Positions 44,985 to 55,379 of a stretch of 64,000 bases of DNA are shown here, one piece after another. A program made the position numbers and the translations under genes. The notes below the pieces were generated by a model, which was not told the DNA's origin, made no database searches, and was given only the letters and a program-made list of their open reading frames with translations. The stretch is from Brevundimonas huaxiensis (lineage in GTDB: Bacteria; Pseudomonadota; Alphaproteobacteria; Caulobacterales; Caulobacteraceae): the NCBI RefSeq assembly GCF_014218725.1, contig NZ_JABBJE010000009.1:29210-93209 (forward strand), written 5' to 3'. Every line of letters begins with the position of its first letter. Within the stretch, counting starts at the first letter, position 1.

Positions 44985-45914
44985 TCATCCAGCCATAACG
45001 GGAGTCCTAGGTTGATCTGAACTGGGGTTGTCGGGGTTGGCAAGAGGCCGGTCAGCGCAGCCTCCAACCAGCGCAGCAGGCCGGCCGATGTGTCCGGTGA
45101 GCGCTTCTGCATAAGCCTGCGGCGTCAGCCACCCGAGCTTCGAGTGCGGACGTTGCTCGTTGTAATCGCGTCGCCACGCCTCCAGCACGGCGCGAGCGTG
45201 CGGCAGCGAGCGGAACAGCGTCTCGTTCAGCAGCTCGTCACGCAGCCGCCCGTTGAAGCTTTCGTTGAAGCCGTTCTGCTGGGGCTTGCCCGGCGCGATG
45301 TAGTGCCAGCCGACGCCGGTGTCGTCGGCCCAGGCCAGGACCGCGTTCGAGGTGTACTCCGTGCCGTTGTCGCTGACGATGGTGTCGGGCCGCCCTCGCT
45401 GCCGGATGACGGCGTCCAACTCCCGCACGACCCGCGCGCCCGACAGCGAGGTGTCGGCCACCAGCGCCAGGCACTCGCGCGTGCAGTTATCGATCACCGT
45501 CAGGATGCGGAAGCGCCGCCCGTCCGTCATCTGGTCTGCGACGAAGTCCAGCGACCAGCGCTGGTTGCGCGCCAGCGGCAGGTCCAGCGGTCGCCGCGTG
45601 CCCATCGCTCGCTTCCGGCCGCCGCGCCGGCGCACCGTCAGTTGCTCCTCGCGATAGATCCGCTGGACCCGCTTCCTGTTGCCCGCATGGCCCTCGCGCC
45701 GCAGCAGCACGTGCAGGCGACGATAGCCGAACCGTCGACGGTCCTGGGCCAGGGCCTTCAGCCGGTCGCGCAGAGCGCCATCGTCCGGGCGCGTCGCCTG
45801 ATAGCGCACGCTCGTCCGATCGACGCCCAGAACACGGCACGCCCGCCATTCGCTCATCTCGTAGGCGGCCTGCAGATGGCCAGCCGCCTCGCGATAGCCG
45901 GCGGGCGTCACCAC
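44985..45914 (-). CDS. IS3-family transposase OrfB (DDE)
   Basis: 309 residues. HTH-like N-part '[21 protein letters not shown]', then the rve core with D ('[13 protein letters not shown]'), D ('[11 protein letters not shown]') and E ('[18 protein letters not shown]'). Made as a fusion by -1 frameshifting at A AAA AAG (45915-45920 region). Looks intact. Confidence 0.94.
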
Positions 45915-46174
45915 TTTTTTCCCAGCAGGTCCTTCAGGGCCACGTTGTCCAGCATCGCGTCCGCCAGCATCCGCTTCAGCCGGGCGTTCTCATCCTCAAG
46001 CGCCTTGAGCCGCCGAGCCTCCGACACGTCGAGCCCGCCAAACTTGGCCTTCCATTTGTAAAAGGTCGCCGAGCTGACCCCGTGGCGTCGGCACACCTCC
46101 GCCGTCGCTACACCGGCCTCCTGCTCCCGCAGGATCCCGATGATCTGCTCTTCCGTGAACCTCGATCGCTTCAT
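45908..46174 (-). CDS. IS3-family OrfA
   Basis: 88 residues. HTH_Tnp_1 '[43 protein letters not shown]' plus a leucine-zipper-like tail. Binds the IS ends. Its last codons carry the slippery A6G that leads into OrfB. Confidence 0.94.
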   Translation of the reverse strand: MKRSRFTEEQIIGILREQEAGVATAEVCRRHGVSSATFYKWKAKFGGLDVSEARRLKALEDENARLKRMLADAMLDNVALKDLLGKKW

Positions 46175-46237
46175 TCTGTCCGTCCTTCGTTGGGCGGACT
46201 CTAGCTATTCCTGGAGGAGTTTCAGGGGGTCACGTCA

Positions 46238-46427
46238 GTGGCGCTCGCCACGCGCGCCGCCCAGTTCGGCGCGCGCTGCCTGAATGATCCTCGGGCTGAT
46301 GCAGTTTAGACGGGCCTCCCGTCGTACCGCCGCCTATGCGCTGAGTTCCAGAGCAGCCCGACGAGTGACCGTTGCTTGAGATCGTCCGGGATGACGCCAT
46401 CCCGCGACCTTAGCAATCAGCTCGTCT
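46238..46427. other. Gap between IS3 and bcsZ
   Basis: No gene seen. A small hairpin GTGGCG/CGCCAC sits at the IS edge. The flank may be the remnant of a gene cut by the IS, but nothing is recognisable. Confidence 0.4.
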
Positions 46428-47426
46428 CTATTTCAGAGGCAGATTTGTGAGAAGCCTTAGGGTCTCGGAATAGTAGTCTTCGGTCGACTGCGGCGTCGAC
46501 GGCTTGCGATCCAAGGTGGACAAGGCGATCGCCTTGACGCCGTCGGAGGCGGTATAGGGCGCTACGGTGCCGCTAGTTACGTCAATCCAGGCGGGCCAGC
46601 CGCCAGCCCTTTCGGTCTCACGCCAATATCTGGTGAACCGCCCCAACTCCGCGGTGCGGCCCGACATTTGCAGATAGAGCGGCACGCGCACGGCATCGAA
46701 GCCGAACCGCGCCGGGCGTCCTGCGGCCGGCTGCACCAAACTTGTCGCGTCGAGCTGGATCCAGTCGGTGGGAAGACGCCAAGTTCCAAAGGCGGCTGCG
46801 CCGATCATGTCCGCGCCATCGCTGATGACATCATTCCACAATGGCTCCAGCCGGGCGAAGGCATCAAGGGCCGGCCACACATAATAGGATGGGTTCAAGA
46901 TTGCGACGTCGTCCTCCAAGAACCCCAGCCGCCCCGGCAACAGGACACGCCGACCGGCATGGCTGGTGCAGACTTCACGCAAAATCGCCGCGCGCAAGCT
47001 TTGCGACTCCTGGGCATATTCCGGCACGTTCCACGCCCCCGCCGCCCGCAGCAGGGCCCAGGCGATCAGAAGGTCGCCGTCGGTGGCGTTGTTGGGATCC
47101 TTGACAGGATCGCTCTGGGACGGATCGAAACGCCAGGCCAACAGGCCCGTATCGGTCCGGGAAAGATGCGTCTTCGTCCAAGACCACATCGAGGCGAACG
47201 TCGCCCGATCCTCGGCCGCCAAGGCCAGGATCATGCCGAACCCCTGGCCCTCCGAATGGCTGACGTCACCGTTGCCAGTGTCGATCACGCGTCCGTCAGG
47301 CGAGACGAACCGCTGCTTGTAGGACCGCCACTCGGAACCCTTCAGGTCTTTGGCGCAGGCGGTAGGCGCGAAGGCCGTCAGGCCTGCTACGGCGAGCAGG
47401 GTCCGCCGATCAATCTGAATAGACAA
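46428..47426 (-). CDS. bcsZ: GH8 endo-glucanase of the cellulose operon
   Basis: 332 residues from a TTG (no ATG is available early). Tat/lipoprotein-like leader 'RRTLLAVAGLTAFAPTAC'. GH8 features: 'DVSHSEGQGFGMILALAAEDRATF' with catalytic Glu, and 'NNATDGDLLIAWALLRAA' with the Asp. It trims nascent glucan in the periplasm, helping export. Last gene of the operon; overlaps the BcsD-like gene by 17 bases. An IS3 element lies about 190 bases beyond its stop. Confidence 0.93.
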   Translation of the reverse strand: MSIQIDRRTLLAVAGLTAFAPTACAKDLKGSEWRSYKQRFVSPDGRVIDTGNGDVSHSEGQGFGMILALAAEDRATFASMWSWTKTHLSRTDTGLLAWRFDPSQSDPVKDPNNATDGDLLIAWALLRAAGAWNVPEYAQESQSLRAAILREVCTSHAGRRVLLPGRLGFLEDDVAILNPSYYVWPALDAFARLEPLWNDVISDGADMIGAAAFGTWRLPTDWIQLDATSLVQPAAGRPARFGFDAVRVPLYLQMSGRTAELGRFTRYWRETERAGGWPAWIDVTSGTVAPYTASDGVKAIALSTLDRKPSTPQSTEDYYSETLRLLTNLPLK

Positions 47427-47814
47427 ACTTCAGCTCGCCTTTCGACCTTGAGCCCCGTCCCAGAACCCCGCGCGAGTCCATCCGGTGGAACCAACTGCGG
47501 TAAACGCCCTCTACAATGAACGGCAGGGCGTCGGTCCAGAGCATATTTTCGGGCGGTAATTGAGGCAGGCGATGTGTAATCTCAAGCCGTCGCGCGCCGG
47601 TGGTCAGCGTCACGGACCCCATGCCCAACTCCGCCCAGATGCCGTTCATCCAACGCGTCAGATAGCCGGTGTCGCCTTGCGCTGATATGATGCAGACATC
47701 GCCGATCTTCTCTCCGACCGTGACGAGGAATTCGTCCGACCTCGCGCCGAGCTGGTCGCGCAGCTCGGACAACATCGCCATCGCCAGCAGAGACTCGACG
47801 CCCGCTGGGATCAC
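47410..47814 (-). CDS. BcsD-like cellulose synthase subunit
   Basis: 134 residues from a GTG overlapping the bcsC stop (GTGA). 'WAELGMGSVTLTTGARRLEITHRLPQLP' and 'ALPFIVEGVYRSWFHRM' match the BcsD pattern (GxGxVxL ... EGLYxxWF), although it is shorter than the roughly 156 residues of Komagataeibacter BcsD. BcsD forms a periplasmic ring that aligns glucan chains into ribbons. Position in the operon supports the call. Confidence 0.75.
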   Translation of the reverse strand: MIPAGVESLLAMAMLSELRDQLGARSDEFLVTVGEKIGDVCIISAQGDTGYLTRWMNGIWAELGMGSVTLTTGARRLEITHRLPQLPPENMLWTDALPFIVEGVYRSWFHRMDSRGVLGRGSRSKGELKFVYSD

Positions 47815-50800
47815 TGACCGGCTCCGAAGGCCTGCTTCAGCCTCAGGTTCATACGGTATTCGTCGTAGTTGCCGAAGGTGTTCATGCGTGCGTCCAGACC
47901 GATGGCGGTGGCGCCCATCTGGCGCCAGCCCTCGACCCCGCCTGAGAAGGCGAAGCCGCTGCGGCTTTCGCTGTCATACTGGGCGCGGACGTCGTTGTTC
48001 AGCAGTTTCAGCGCCGTCAGTTGCCCCTGGGCAGTCGGATCTTCGGGATAGAGCGCGACTGCATCCTGCTGATAGGTCTGGTAGCCCGGCGAGAACTGGG
48101 CGTTGATGCTCCAGTCGCCACGCTTCCAGCGCACATCAATCGGGAAGGCCGTGCTGACGAAGCTCTGCGGGCTGAAATAACCGCCGTGGCCGAATGTAAA
48201 GTAAGAAAGGTTGCGGTCGAACGCCTGATAGTTCAGCGAAATCCCGGCTGTGACGTTCAGAGCATCGCTGCCGTACAGGCGACGATAGGCGCCGATGTTC
48301 AGCTCCAACGCCTTGTTGTCGCTTACGCCCTGACCGGCATAGGCGCGGTAGGCGACATCGCCGAACAGGCCTGTCCCCCCCTGCTCCCAGCTGGCGCCGA
48401 TGCCGCCGCCGGTCTTCATCACCGAACCCCAGCTTTGCCCTGAAACCGGATCGACGGCCCCGGCGTAGGACAGGACGCTGTCGGTGACGGGGCGACGTTC
48501 GGCAAAGACCTTCAGGGCGCCATGCGCGCCCAGACGCGGGCGCCAGGTGAAGCCGGCCTGCACGTTCTTGCGCTCGAACCCGAGCGGGGTGGAGCCGACG
48601 TCGGCCGAGATCGTCGGGTTTTCGTAATAGGCCGAGAGGGCCACGCCTGCGGCGTATTGGCTGTCGGGCGTGGCCAGAACCGTCGGCTGCTGGGCCACGA
48701 TGGCCAGAGCTTCCGCCGTCGCATTGCGGCCGAAACGGGCGCTGGCGGAACGGTTCAGGTCGCCGGCGTCGATGACCGTGGGCGCGACCGATAGACCGAT
48801 CCGTCCCTGGCCCACGGGCGTCGAGGCGCTGATGGTCGTTGTCAGGGCGTTCAGGCGGCTGAGACCGTCTTCACCCGAGCGGACCCGCGCCTCGACAGCA
48901 GCGTCCACCATCGGCGCGTCGTCGCTTTCCAGCTCGGCCAGGGCCTGCTGAACGGGCGTCCTGACCGGCTCGCCGTCGCTGCTGCGCCCGACGCCGCGCA
49001 AGGTCTCGGGCGCGAACGGATTGATCGGCACGGATGTCCGGTTCTGCGATGCGTTTCGGAAGGGGTTGGCGACGGTGAAGGCCGATCCGGCGGCCAGTCC
49101 GCGCGGTTGCCCCAAGGCATCGGCCTGTTCCAGCAGCCTGCGCGCTGCACGGCGGTCGCCCGCAGCCTGTTCGACACGCGCGCCCGTCAGATAGGCGTTG
49201 ACGTCCTGCGGCCGGTCACGCAGCAGCAGGCGATAGGACCGACGCGCCTTGGCGAAATCGCCCTGAGCCGACGCGGTGTCGGCCAGGCCGGTCAGGGCGT
49301 CGGGATCGCCGGGCTTGCGCTGAAGCGCCAGTTCGAAGACTTGGGCGGCTTCCTGGGTCATGTCGCCGTCCTGATAGAGGCGGCCCAGCGAGACCAGGAT
49401 CGCCGGATCCTGGGGTGCGACGCTCCAGCCGGACTGGAGCACATCAAACGCCTCCGCCCTCATGCCGTCTTCGCGCAGACGGTCCGCGCTGGCGACGGCG
49501 AGGATCGAATAGAGACGACGCGCAGCGGCTGAGGTCGTCGAACCGCCCGTCACACGCTGGATCACGCCTAGCGCCGTTTCGTCCTGTCCGGTCTGCGCCA
49601 GCAAGCGAACCAGCGGCTCGACCGAGGTCGCCGATCCGCCTGGCTGAGCTGCAGCGGCGGACGCGAGCGAGGCCGCACGGTCGTGGGAGCCCAAGGCGTA
49701 ATAGGCGCCGGCCAGACGGATCTGCTGCCCGACAGACGCGCCGGGCACGTTCAGACGGTCCAGCAAGGCCAAGGCTTCGTTGGCACGTCCCGATGCCGCC
49801 AGGGCGCGGGCCTGTTTCTCGGCGTCGACCAGGCCGATCTCCGCCTCCAGCGACCGCATCTCGGCGGTGCGGCCCGCCTCGGGCACACGGCGCAACAGAC
49901 GCAGGGCTTCGGCCGGCCGTTCGGCCTGATTGTAGTAGAGGGCCGCCGCATACAGGCTTTCGGCGGATGTAGAGGTTTGCAACGGCTGGATGATGGCGGC
50001 GCCGTCGCTGGCGCGTCCCTGTTCCAGCAGGAAACCGGCGAAGGCGTAGCGCAGCCAAGGATCGCCGCCGCCGCCCCGCTCAAGCGCCTCGCGATAAGCG
50101 GTTTCGGCGCGCTGGGGATTGCCGTCGGCGGCCGCTTGCGCGGCTTCGGCATTGGCGATCTTGTAGGCGGCGTCGGCGCTCGTCCCTTCCGCCTGCGCAT
50201 AGGCGGCGCGGGCCTCGGCGTATCGCGACTGGAGCATCAACAGATCGCCCAGTTGCACCGCGACGAGCGACTTCTGCTCCGGCGTTGCGGCGCTGGCGAG
50301 CAGTTGGTTCAGCAACGCCTCGGACCGGGGGCTGTCGTTGGCCTGCCCTGCCGTTTCAGCCTCGCCCAGCAAGGCGAAGAAGCGTGCGGACGCCAAGGCT
50401 TCTGTCCAGCGCGATGCGCCGGCGCCCTGGGACGCGCGTTCAAGAAGATCGCGCGCCTCGCTGAACCGCTCCTGACGCAGCCGGGTCACCCCGAGACCGC
50501 CCAGGGCGTCCGTGTCGCGGCCGTTGATGGCCAGCGCCTGCTGAAATTGCGTCGCCGCGCTGGCCAGCTCGCCGCGATCCAGCGCCGCATAGCCGGCGAC
50601 CCGCATTCGCCCGGCGCGATCGGCCGCCGAGGTCCTGGCGCGAGGTTGAGCGGTCTGGCGCGGCGCAGCCGCCTGCGTCGTCGAACTGTCGCCCGTCGAA
50701 GGCGCAGGACGAGCGGGCGCCGCAGGCGCCGGGCCCTGGGCCGGACCGGCCAGACCGCGTCGGGCGGCGGCATTGCCGGGGTCGAGCTGCAAAGCCCGGT

Positions 50801-50990
50801 TATAGGCCTGCGCCGCCAGGTCGCCCCGTCCGCGCGAACGCCAGAAGTCACCCTGACGAACCAGGTCCGCCACCGCGCCCGACCCGATTTGGGCGGAGGC
50901 GACGTTCATCGGCCCGACCAGAGCCAGCAGGACCACGCCGCTCGCCACCGAGAGTTTCAACAGAGACTTCATGGGCCACAGCCTATTCAT
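47811..50990 (-). CDS. bcsC: Cellulose export channel BcsC
   Basis: 1059 residues. Signal peptide (about 1-34), then tandem TPRs over about 40-640 (for example 'GDLAAQAYNRALQLDPGNAAARRGLAG', 'AAQVFELALQRKPGDPDALTGLADTA') and a C-terminal BCSC_C beta-barrel from about 740 that ends in an aromatic strand. It carries the polymer across the periplasm and outer membrane. Overlaps bcsB by 8 bases and bcsD by 4. Confidence 0.95.
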   Translation of the reverse strand: MNRLWPMKSLLKLSVASGVVLLALVGPMNVASAQIGSGAVADLVRQGDFWRSRGRGDLAAQAYNRALQLDPGNAAARRGLAGPAQGPAPAAPARPAPSTGDSSTTQAAAPRQTAQPRARTSAADRAGRMRVAGYAALDRGELASAATQFQQALAINGRDTDALGGLGVTRLRQERFSEARDLLERASQGAGASRWTEALASARFFALLGEAETAGQANDSPRSEALLNQLLASAATPEQKSLVAVQLGDLLMLQSRYAEARAAYAQAEGTSADAAYKIANAEAAQAAADGNPQRAETAYREALERGGGGDPWLRYAFAGFLLEQGRASDGAAIIQPLQTSTSAESLYAAALYYNQAERPAEALRLLRRVPEAGRTAEMRSLEAEIGLVDAEKQARALAASGRANEALALLDRLNVPGASVGQQIRLAGAYYALGSHDRAASLASAAAAQPGGSATSVEPLVRLLAQTGQDETALGVIQRVTGGSTTSAAARRLYSILAVASADRLREDGMRAEAFDVLQSGWSVAPQDPAILVSLGRLYQDGDMTQEAAQVFELALQRKPGDPDALTGLADTASAQGDFAKARRSYRLLLRDRPQDVNAYLTGARVEQAAGDRRAARRLLEQADALGQPRGLAAGSAFTVANPFRNASQNRTSVPINPFAPETLRGVGRSSDGEPVRTPVQQALAELESDDAPMVDAAVEARVRSGEDGLSRLNALTTTISASTPVGQGRIGLSVAPTVIDAGDLNRSASARFGRNATAEALAIVAQQPTVLATPDSQYAAGVALSAYYENPTISADVGSTPLGFERKNVQAGFTWRPRLGAHGALKVFAERRPVTDSVLSYAGAVDPVSGQSWGSVMKTGGGIGASWEQGGTGLFGDVAYRAYAGQGVSDNKALELNIGAYRRLYGSDALNVTAGISLNYQAFDRNLSYFTFGHGGYFSPQSFVSTAFPIDVRWKRGDWSINAQFSPGYQTYQQDAVALYPEDPTAQGQLTALKLLNNDVRAQYDSESRSGFAFSGGVEGWRQMGATAIGLDARMNTFGNYDEYRMNLRLKQAFGAGQ

Positions 50991-53346
50991 GGTCGGAGCC
51001 CGCCAGTCGTCTGCGACCGTGTGCCTTGAGCGAATAATAAAGCGGGAAGCCGATCAGCACTGCTGCCAGGATGGCCGCCAGCGCCAGCATGAACGGCCGC
51101 TGCGCGAACCAGTAGCCGATGCCCAGCCACCATGGAAGTTCGCCGCGCCAGTGCGTCGAACGCACCTGATAGGCCTTGAACTCCGTGCCGCTGCGCACGA
51201 CCAGGTCACCCCGGATCTGCGCCTTCGCATCGGCCGTGGGCAGCAGACTGGTCAGTTGCGGCAAGGCGTCCGGCTGGCTGCTTAGAACCGCCACGACATG
51301 GCGATCCTTCGAATAGGGCGACGGGAAGCTGGTCAGGCCCTCGAAGCCGTTTGCGGGACCGACGGCCGTTTCAATGTCTTCGGGATTGTCGCGACGCTCA
51401 GGCGCGAACCAACCAAAGAAACGCTCAAGCGGCGCCAAACGCGCGACTTCGACGCGTTCGTTGCGGAACCCCACCGGCGCATCCTCGAACAACTGGTCGT
51501 TCCTCGCCAGATCGGCGCTTCCGACCACCAGGATGTCTTTGTCGGCCATCCGGCTGGGTTGCAGGGTCCGCATGACGACCACGCGCGTCGCGGCGGCGCC
51601 GGTCGAATCCCCGAACTGCCCCATCAGGTTCAGGAAGGCCTCGATCTCGCCCGCCGACGGATTGGTGCCCATCAGCACCGCCGTCTCGCCCAGGTCGGGC
51701 ATCCGCGTAAATGGGAAGCCCCCGCCTGTGAAGAGGGCAAGATTGGGCATACGCGTGGCGTGGTGAGCGCCGCTGAAGTCCAGGGTGCTGCCCGGATCGA
51801 TGGAGGACATGACGTTCTTGGGCAGTTGCCCCACGCATTCGCCGGGATCGCTGACCTGTAGGTCGTAGGTGAAGCCCAGTTCGTTCTTGCCAAACAGGGT
51901 ATAGGCCGGAAGGGTCGCCGTCGCTGTTGAGCGATGCGAAGTCACACCCAGCTCCTTGCCCCAGAACCCGAACTCGCGCGTCTGTAGCGGCAGCGAGCGG
52001 ACGTACTGGCCGTTCACCGTCACGTCGAGCCGCGACCGCTCACGATCCATCCACTCTCCGCGCGGATAGTTATAGATGGCGTTCAGCTTGCCCCCCTCCG
52101 CCGGCCAGAAGAACAGATCGGGGGCCAGACGGAAGGTCGCGGCCAGACGGCCGGGCTGAAGCCCCATCCCCGTCAGGTTCTTGGTCTCGGCCAGCTCGCC
52201 GAGACGGATCGGACGATCGATCGTCAGCCAGCGTGGCGCGCTGTTCGGGCCATAAACGGGGGCGGCGCCGCCCGACAGGTCGACGTAGTCGCCGCTCAGA
52301 CTACCCTGGGCATAGGCCAGCCCTGCTGCGGCCTGCTTCAGTTCTGTCGCGTCGCGGCCCATGATCAACAGGACCGTGTTGTAGGGATCGCGCGGATGGC
52401 GAAGGATCGCCGCCGACGGTCCGGTGATGGTCCGGGCCAGCTCTGGCAGCATGTGGTCGGGCGTCATGAAGGCAATAGAATCGCCATCCGGCAAGCTGCC
52501 GACCGAGGCCGGGAAGCTGAAACCGCGATAGCTGGCCATTGCGCCAAAGGCGCTGGCCATCGCCGCCGCAGCTTCCAGATCGCCATTCGAGGGCTCGCCG
52601 CCGAACACGAACGGCAGCCTCAGCGGCGCAATGTCGTGCGCGTCATAGAAGGGCGCGGGATAGGTTTGAAGGTTCGGCGCGCCGCCGACCTTCTGGAAGT
52701 TCAAGTCTAGATACGAGCGAACATTACTGACATTGGCCCACAGAGTCGAATGCAGCGGATCCTCGCAGTCGCGGGTGTAGTGGCCGATCAGGCGCAGGTT
52801 GAGGCGGTTGTCGCCGGGCACGATCAGGGATGGATCGATCGGCACCTCGATCCGGGTTCGGTCCGCGCCCGCCTTGGGCAAGGGCACGCTGCGAACCACC
52901 TCGTCGTTGATCAGCACCGTCAGGCTGCTGAGATCCGGAAGCATGGAAGGCGAATAGCCGAAATCGAGCACCAGCTGGCCGGACTTGAGGATTTCGTCGG
53001 CGCGACCGCCGAACGGAACGCCGACCTCGCCATCGACGCCGCGCAGACGCACGTTCTGACGGACCTGAAGATCGCGCAGGCTGGCGCGAACGTGCCTCTG
53101 ACCCTGACCTAGGAGATCCACGGTCGCCACGGTCTTCATCCGCGCCTGCACCTCGGCCGAGACTTGGGGCGTGGATCCGATGGCGTCGGATCGGACGCCG
53201 CCGTCGACGCCGCGAATGGCGCTGGTCGTTTGCGCCGTAGCGCCAGCGACCGGCGAGATGACAAGCATCAGCGCCAGACCAGAAACGTTCACGCCGCGCG
53301 CCAGGCCCGACCGACGACGGAGATTTGACTCGGGACCGACAGTCAT
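50983..53346 (-). CDS. bcsB: Cellulose synthase regulatory subunit BcsB
   Basis: 787 residues. Signal anchor (about 15-38), carbohydrate-binding/ferredoxin-like repeats with 'LSSLTVLINDEVVRSVPLP', a membrane helix near the C-terminus ('PFMLALAAILAAVLIGFPLYYSL'). It guides the chain and closes the BcsA channel at the periplasmic face. One-base overlap with the bcsA stop (TGATG). Confidence 0.95.
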   Translation of the reverse strand: MTVGPESNLRRRSGLARGVNVSGLALMLVISPVAGATAQTTSAIRGVDGGVRSDAIGSTPQVSAEVQARMKTVATVDLLGQGQRHVRASLRDLQVRQNVRLRGVDGEVGVPFGGRADEILKSGQLVLDFGYSPSMLPDLSSLTVLINDEVVRSVPLPKAGADRTRIEVPIDPSLIVPGDNRLNLRLIGHYTRDCEDPLHSTLWANVSNVRSYLDLNFQKVGGAPNLQTYPAPFYDAHDIAPLRLPFVFGGEPSNGDLEAAAAMASAFGAMASYRGFSFPASVGSLPDGDSIAFMTPDHMLPELARTITGPSAAILRHPRDPYNTVLLIMGRDATELKQAAAGLAYAQGSLSGDYVDLSGGAAPVYGPNSAPRWLTIDRPIRLGELAETKNLTGMGLQPGRLAATFRLAPDLFFWPAEGGKLNAIYNYPRGEWMDRERSRLDVTVNGQYVRSLPLQTREFGFWGKELGVTSHRSTATATLPAYTLFGKNELGFTYDLQVSDPGECVGQLPKNVMSSIDPGSTLDFSGAHHATRMPNLALFTGGGFPFTRMPDLGETAVLMGTNPSAGEIEAFLNLMGQFGDSTGAAATRVVVMRTLQPSRMADKDILVVGSADLARNDQLFEDAPVGFRNERVEVARLAPLERFFGWFAPERRDNPEDIETAVGPANGFEGLTSFPSPYSKDRHVVAVLSSQPDALPQLTSLLPTADAKAQIRGDLVVRSGTEFKAYQVRSTHWRGELPWWLGIGYWFAQRPFMLALAAILAAVLIGFPLYYSLKAHGRRRLAGSDHE

Positions 53347-55379
53347 CAGGCTGCTTTCACCATAGAATTTTCAAGCTTCCGATCTTCCGTTTCCCAGGCG
53401 TCGGAACGCCCCAGGACGGCGACGCTGAGCCCCATACGTTGTTCGAACGATAGCTTCAGGAACCGCATCCGCAGCAGGCCGGCCCCTGCCCCCGCCGCCT
53501 TTACCGGCAGCACCAGATTTTCACCGCCCGTGCGAAGTTCGACCTCGGTTACGGCCAGGTTCGACAGGTCAAGGTCGCTGGGAATCCGAACCGCCAGACC
53601 CCCGATGGAGGCGTCTTCGGTCACGGCGTCGATCACCGCGCCATTGTCGAAAAATAGAGTGACGGGCAAGGCGGCCTCGACGCGGACGCTGTGCCGGGAC
53701 TGGCGGGACTCGCGGCCGATCATGATCGCCGAGATCAGGATCAACAGGCTGAACACCGACCAGGCCATGTTCATCACCACCGTCCAGACATCAGCAGTTC
53801 CGAGCGCCAGACGACCGAAGCCGGCGCAAAGACCGGCGGCCAGCAACGCCGCCGCCACCATGTGCGGCATGACGCTCCCATAGTCGAAAAAGGGTTTGTC
53901 GATCACGCCGCCCTTGGCCGTCACGTTGAACTTGCCCAGTTTGGGATTGATCAGCGTCTCCAGCGTCGGCCGCAGCAGGTGGAAGGCCAGCAGGGACTCG
54001 TAGATCTCGCTCCAGAACAACCGCCGACTGCCGCCCTGCACCCGGTGCGTGGCGATCATGGTGCCGAACAGGTGTGGCGCCGCATAGGCGAAGATCATCG
54101 GCGCCGCCGCATGGATCACGCTCTGACCCGCCAGCAGGAACGCAAGCGGCGACGTCAGGAAGACGATGCGCGGCAGCGGAAACTGGAAGTGCAACATGGC
54201 GTTCAGGTAGCAAAGCCGCTGCGGCAAGGTCAGGCCCGGACCCAGCAACGGATTGTCGATCCTGAGCATCTGCGACATGCCCCGCGCCCATCGCGCGCGC
54301 TGACCGATGTGCAGAGCCAGCTTCTCGGTCGCCAGACCCGCCGACAGCTTGATGTTCAGATAGGCCGATCGCCAGCCCAGCCGCTGAAGCTTCAGGGCCG
54401 TATGGGCGTCCTCGGTGACGGTCTCGCCGGCGAACCCGCCGACCTCCTCCAGGGCGGAGCGGCGAATGATGGCGCAGGATCCACAGAAGAACGAGGCGTT
54501 CCAGAAGTCGTTGCCGTCCTGCACCACGTCATAGAACAGCTCGCCCTCGCCCGGCAGTTCGCCCATTATAGTGAAGTTGCGCTGGATCGGATCGCGCGAA
54601 TAGAAATGGTGCGGGGTCTGCAGCAGAGCCAACTCCGCATCCCGCTGGAACCAGCCCACCGTCATCTGCAGAAAGGCGCGCGTAGTGACGTGGTCGCAGT
54701 CGAAGATGCAGATCAGTTCGCCCTGGGTGCGCGGCAGGGCGGCGTTCAGATTACCGGCCTTGGCATGGGCGTTGTCGGGTCGGGTCAGGTATCCACAACC
54801 TGCATATTTGGCGAACCGCCTGAACTCGGGCCGTCCGCCGTCATCCAGAATATAGACCCCGACCTTGTCGGCCGGATAATCGACCGCCATCGCCGCGAAG
54901 ACGGTGCTCTGAACGATGGCCAGGTCTTCGTTGTATGTCGGAATGTAGATGTCGACGGTCGGCAGATCATCGTCGGCGCCGGAGAGGGCGACCGGCGGGC
55001 GACGCAGCGGCCAAAGGATCTGCAGCAGGCCCAGGACGTGGATCAGCCAGGCGAACACCTCCGCCAGAAACAGCCCGCCGCCCAGGAAGTATTCCGAAAG
55101 GTGATCGAACGTCAGCGTATTGGTCGCCCGCCACCAGATGTAGCGGGTCGAGGCCAGCAGCGAGATCAGGCAGATGACCACGGTCGCGCGACGCGCCACG
55201 CGGAACTGCAACAGAGCCATCGGCACGATCATGCCGATGGCGAAGATCCACTGCCCGCCCAAATCAAGCGGCGTCACGATCACGGCGATGACCAGACCGG
55301 CGGCCAGCAAGGTCGCCAGGGCCAGTCCCGCCCAGCGCAGGCCGTCGCCCGCCGTCGGTATGGAAACGGACCGTCTCAC
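53346..55379 (-). CDS. bcsA: Cellulose synthase catalytic subunit with PilZ domain
   Basis: 677 residues from a GTG overlapping bcsQ (GTGA). GT2 core: DDG, 'IFDCDHVTTRAFLQM' (DxD), 'VTEDAHTALKLQRLGW' (TED) and 'QRARWARGM' (QxxRW); gating-loop 'FFCGSCAII'. About eight membrane helices. C-terminal PilZ has RxxxR (RHSVR) and 'DASIGGLAVRI' (DxSxxG), the c-di-GMP site. It makes beta-1,4-glucan from UDP-glucose and is switched on by c-di-GMP. Confidence 0.97.
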   Translation of the reverse strand: MRRSVSIPTAGDGLRWAGLALATLLAAGLVIAVIVTPLDLGGQWIFAIGMIVPMALLQFRVARRATVVICLISLLASTRYIWWRATNTLTFDHLSEYFLGGGLFLAEVFAWLIHVLGLLQILWPLRRPPVALSGADDDLPTVDIYIPTYNEDLAIVQSTVFAAMAVDYPADKVGVYILDDGGRPEFRRFAKYAGCGYLTRPDNAHAKAGNLNAALPRTQGELICIFDCDHVTTRAFLQMTVGWFQRDAELALLQTPHHFYSRDPIQRNFTIMGELPGEGELFYDVVQDGNDFWNASFFCGSCAIIRRSALEEVGGFAGETVTEDAHTALKLQRLGWRSAYLNIKLSAGLATEKLALHIGQRARWARGMSQMLRIDNPLLGPGLTLPQRLCYLNAMLHFQFPLPRIVFLTSPLAFLLAGQSVIHAAAPMIFAYAAPHLFGTMIATHRVQGGSRRLFWSEIYESLLAFHLLRPTLETLINPKLGKFNVTAKGGVIDKPFFDYGSVMPHMVAAALLAAGLCAGFGRLALGTADVWTVVMNMAWSVFSLLILISAIMIGRESRQSRHSVRVEAALPVTLFFDNGAVIDAVTEDASIGGLAVRIPSDLDLSNLAVTEVELRTGGENLVLPVKAAGAGAGLLRMRFLKLSFEQRMGLSVAVLGRSDAWETEDRKLENSMVKAA

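Larger units (their letters stand above)
44967..46237 (-). mobile_element. Complete IS3-family insertion sequence
   Basis: About 1271 bases. Terminal inverted repeats TGACGTGACCCCC (44967-44979) and GGGGGTCACGTCA (46225-46237), with weaker matching continuing inward to GAGTCC. Two ORFs in -1 overlap. No target duplication is visible, so one end may have been rearranged or the true boundaries may be a few bases in. Confidence 0.88.

Noticed and set aside
38710..46427. Second copy of the tRNA-Arg 3' end as right attachment site
   Set aside because: I looked for GTTCGAATC and GGGTGCGCCA beyond the tRNA and saw none, so no right boundary is claimed.
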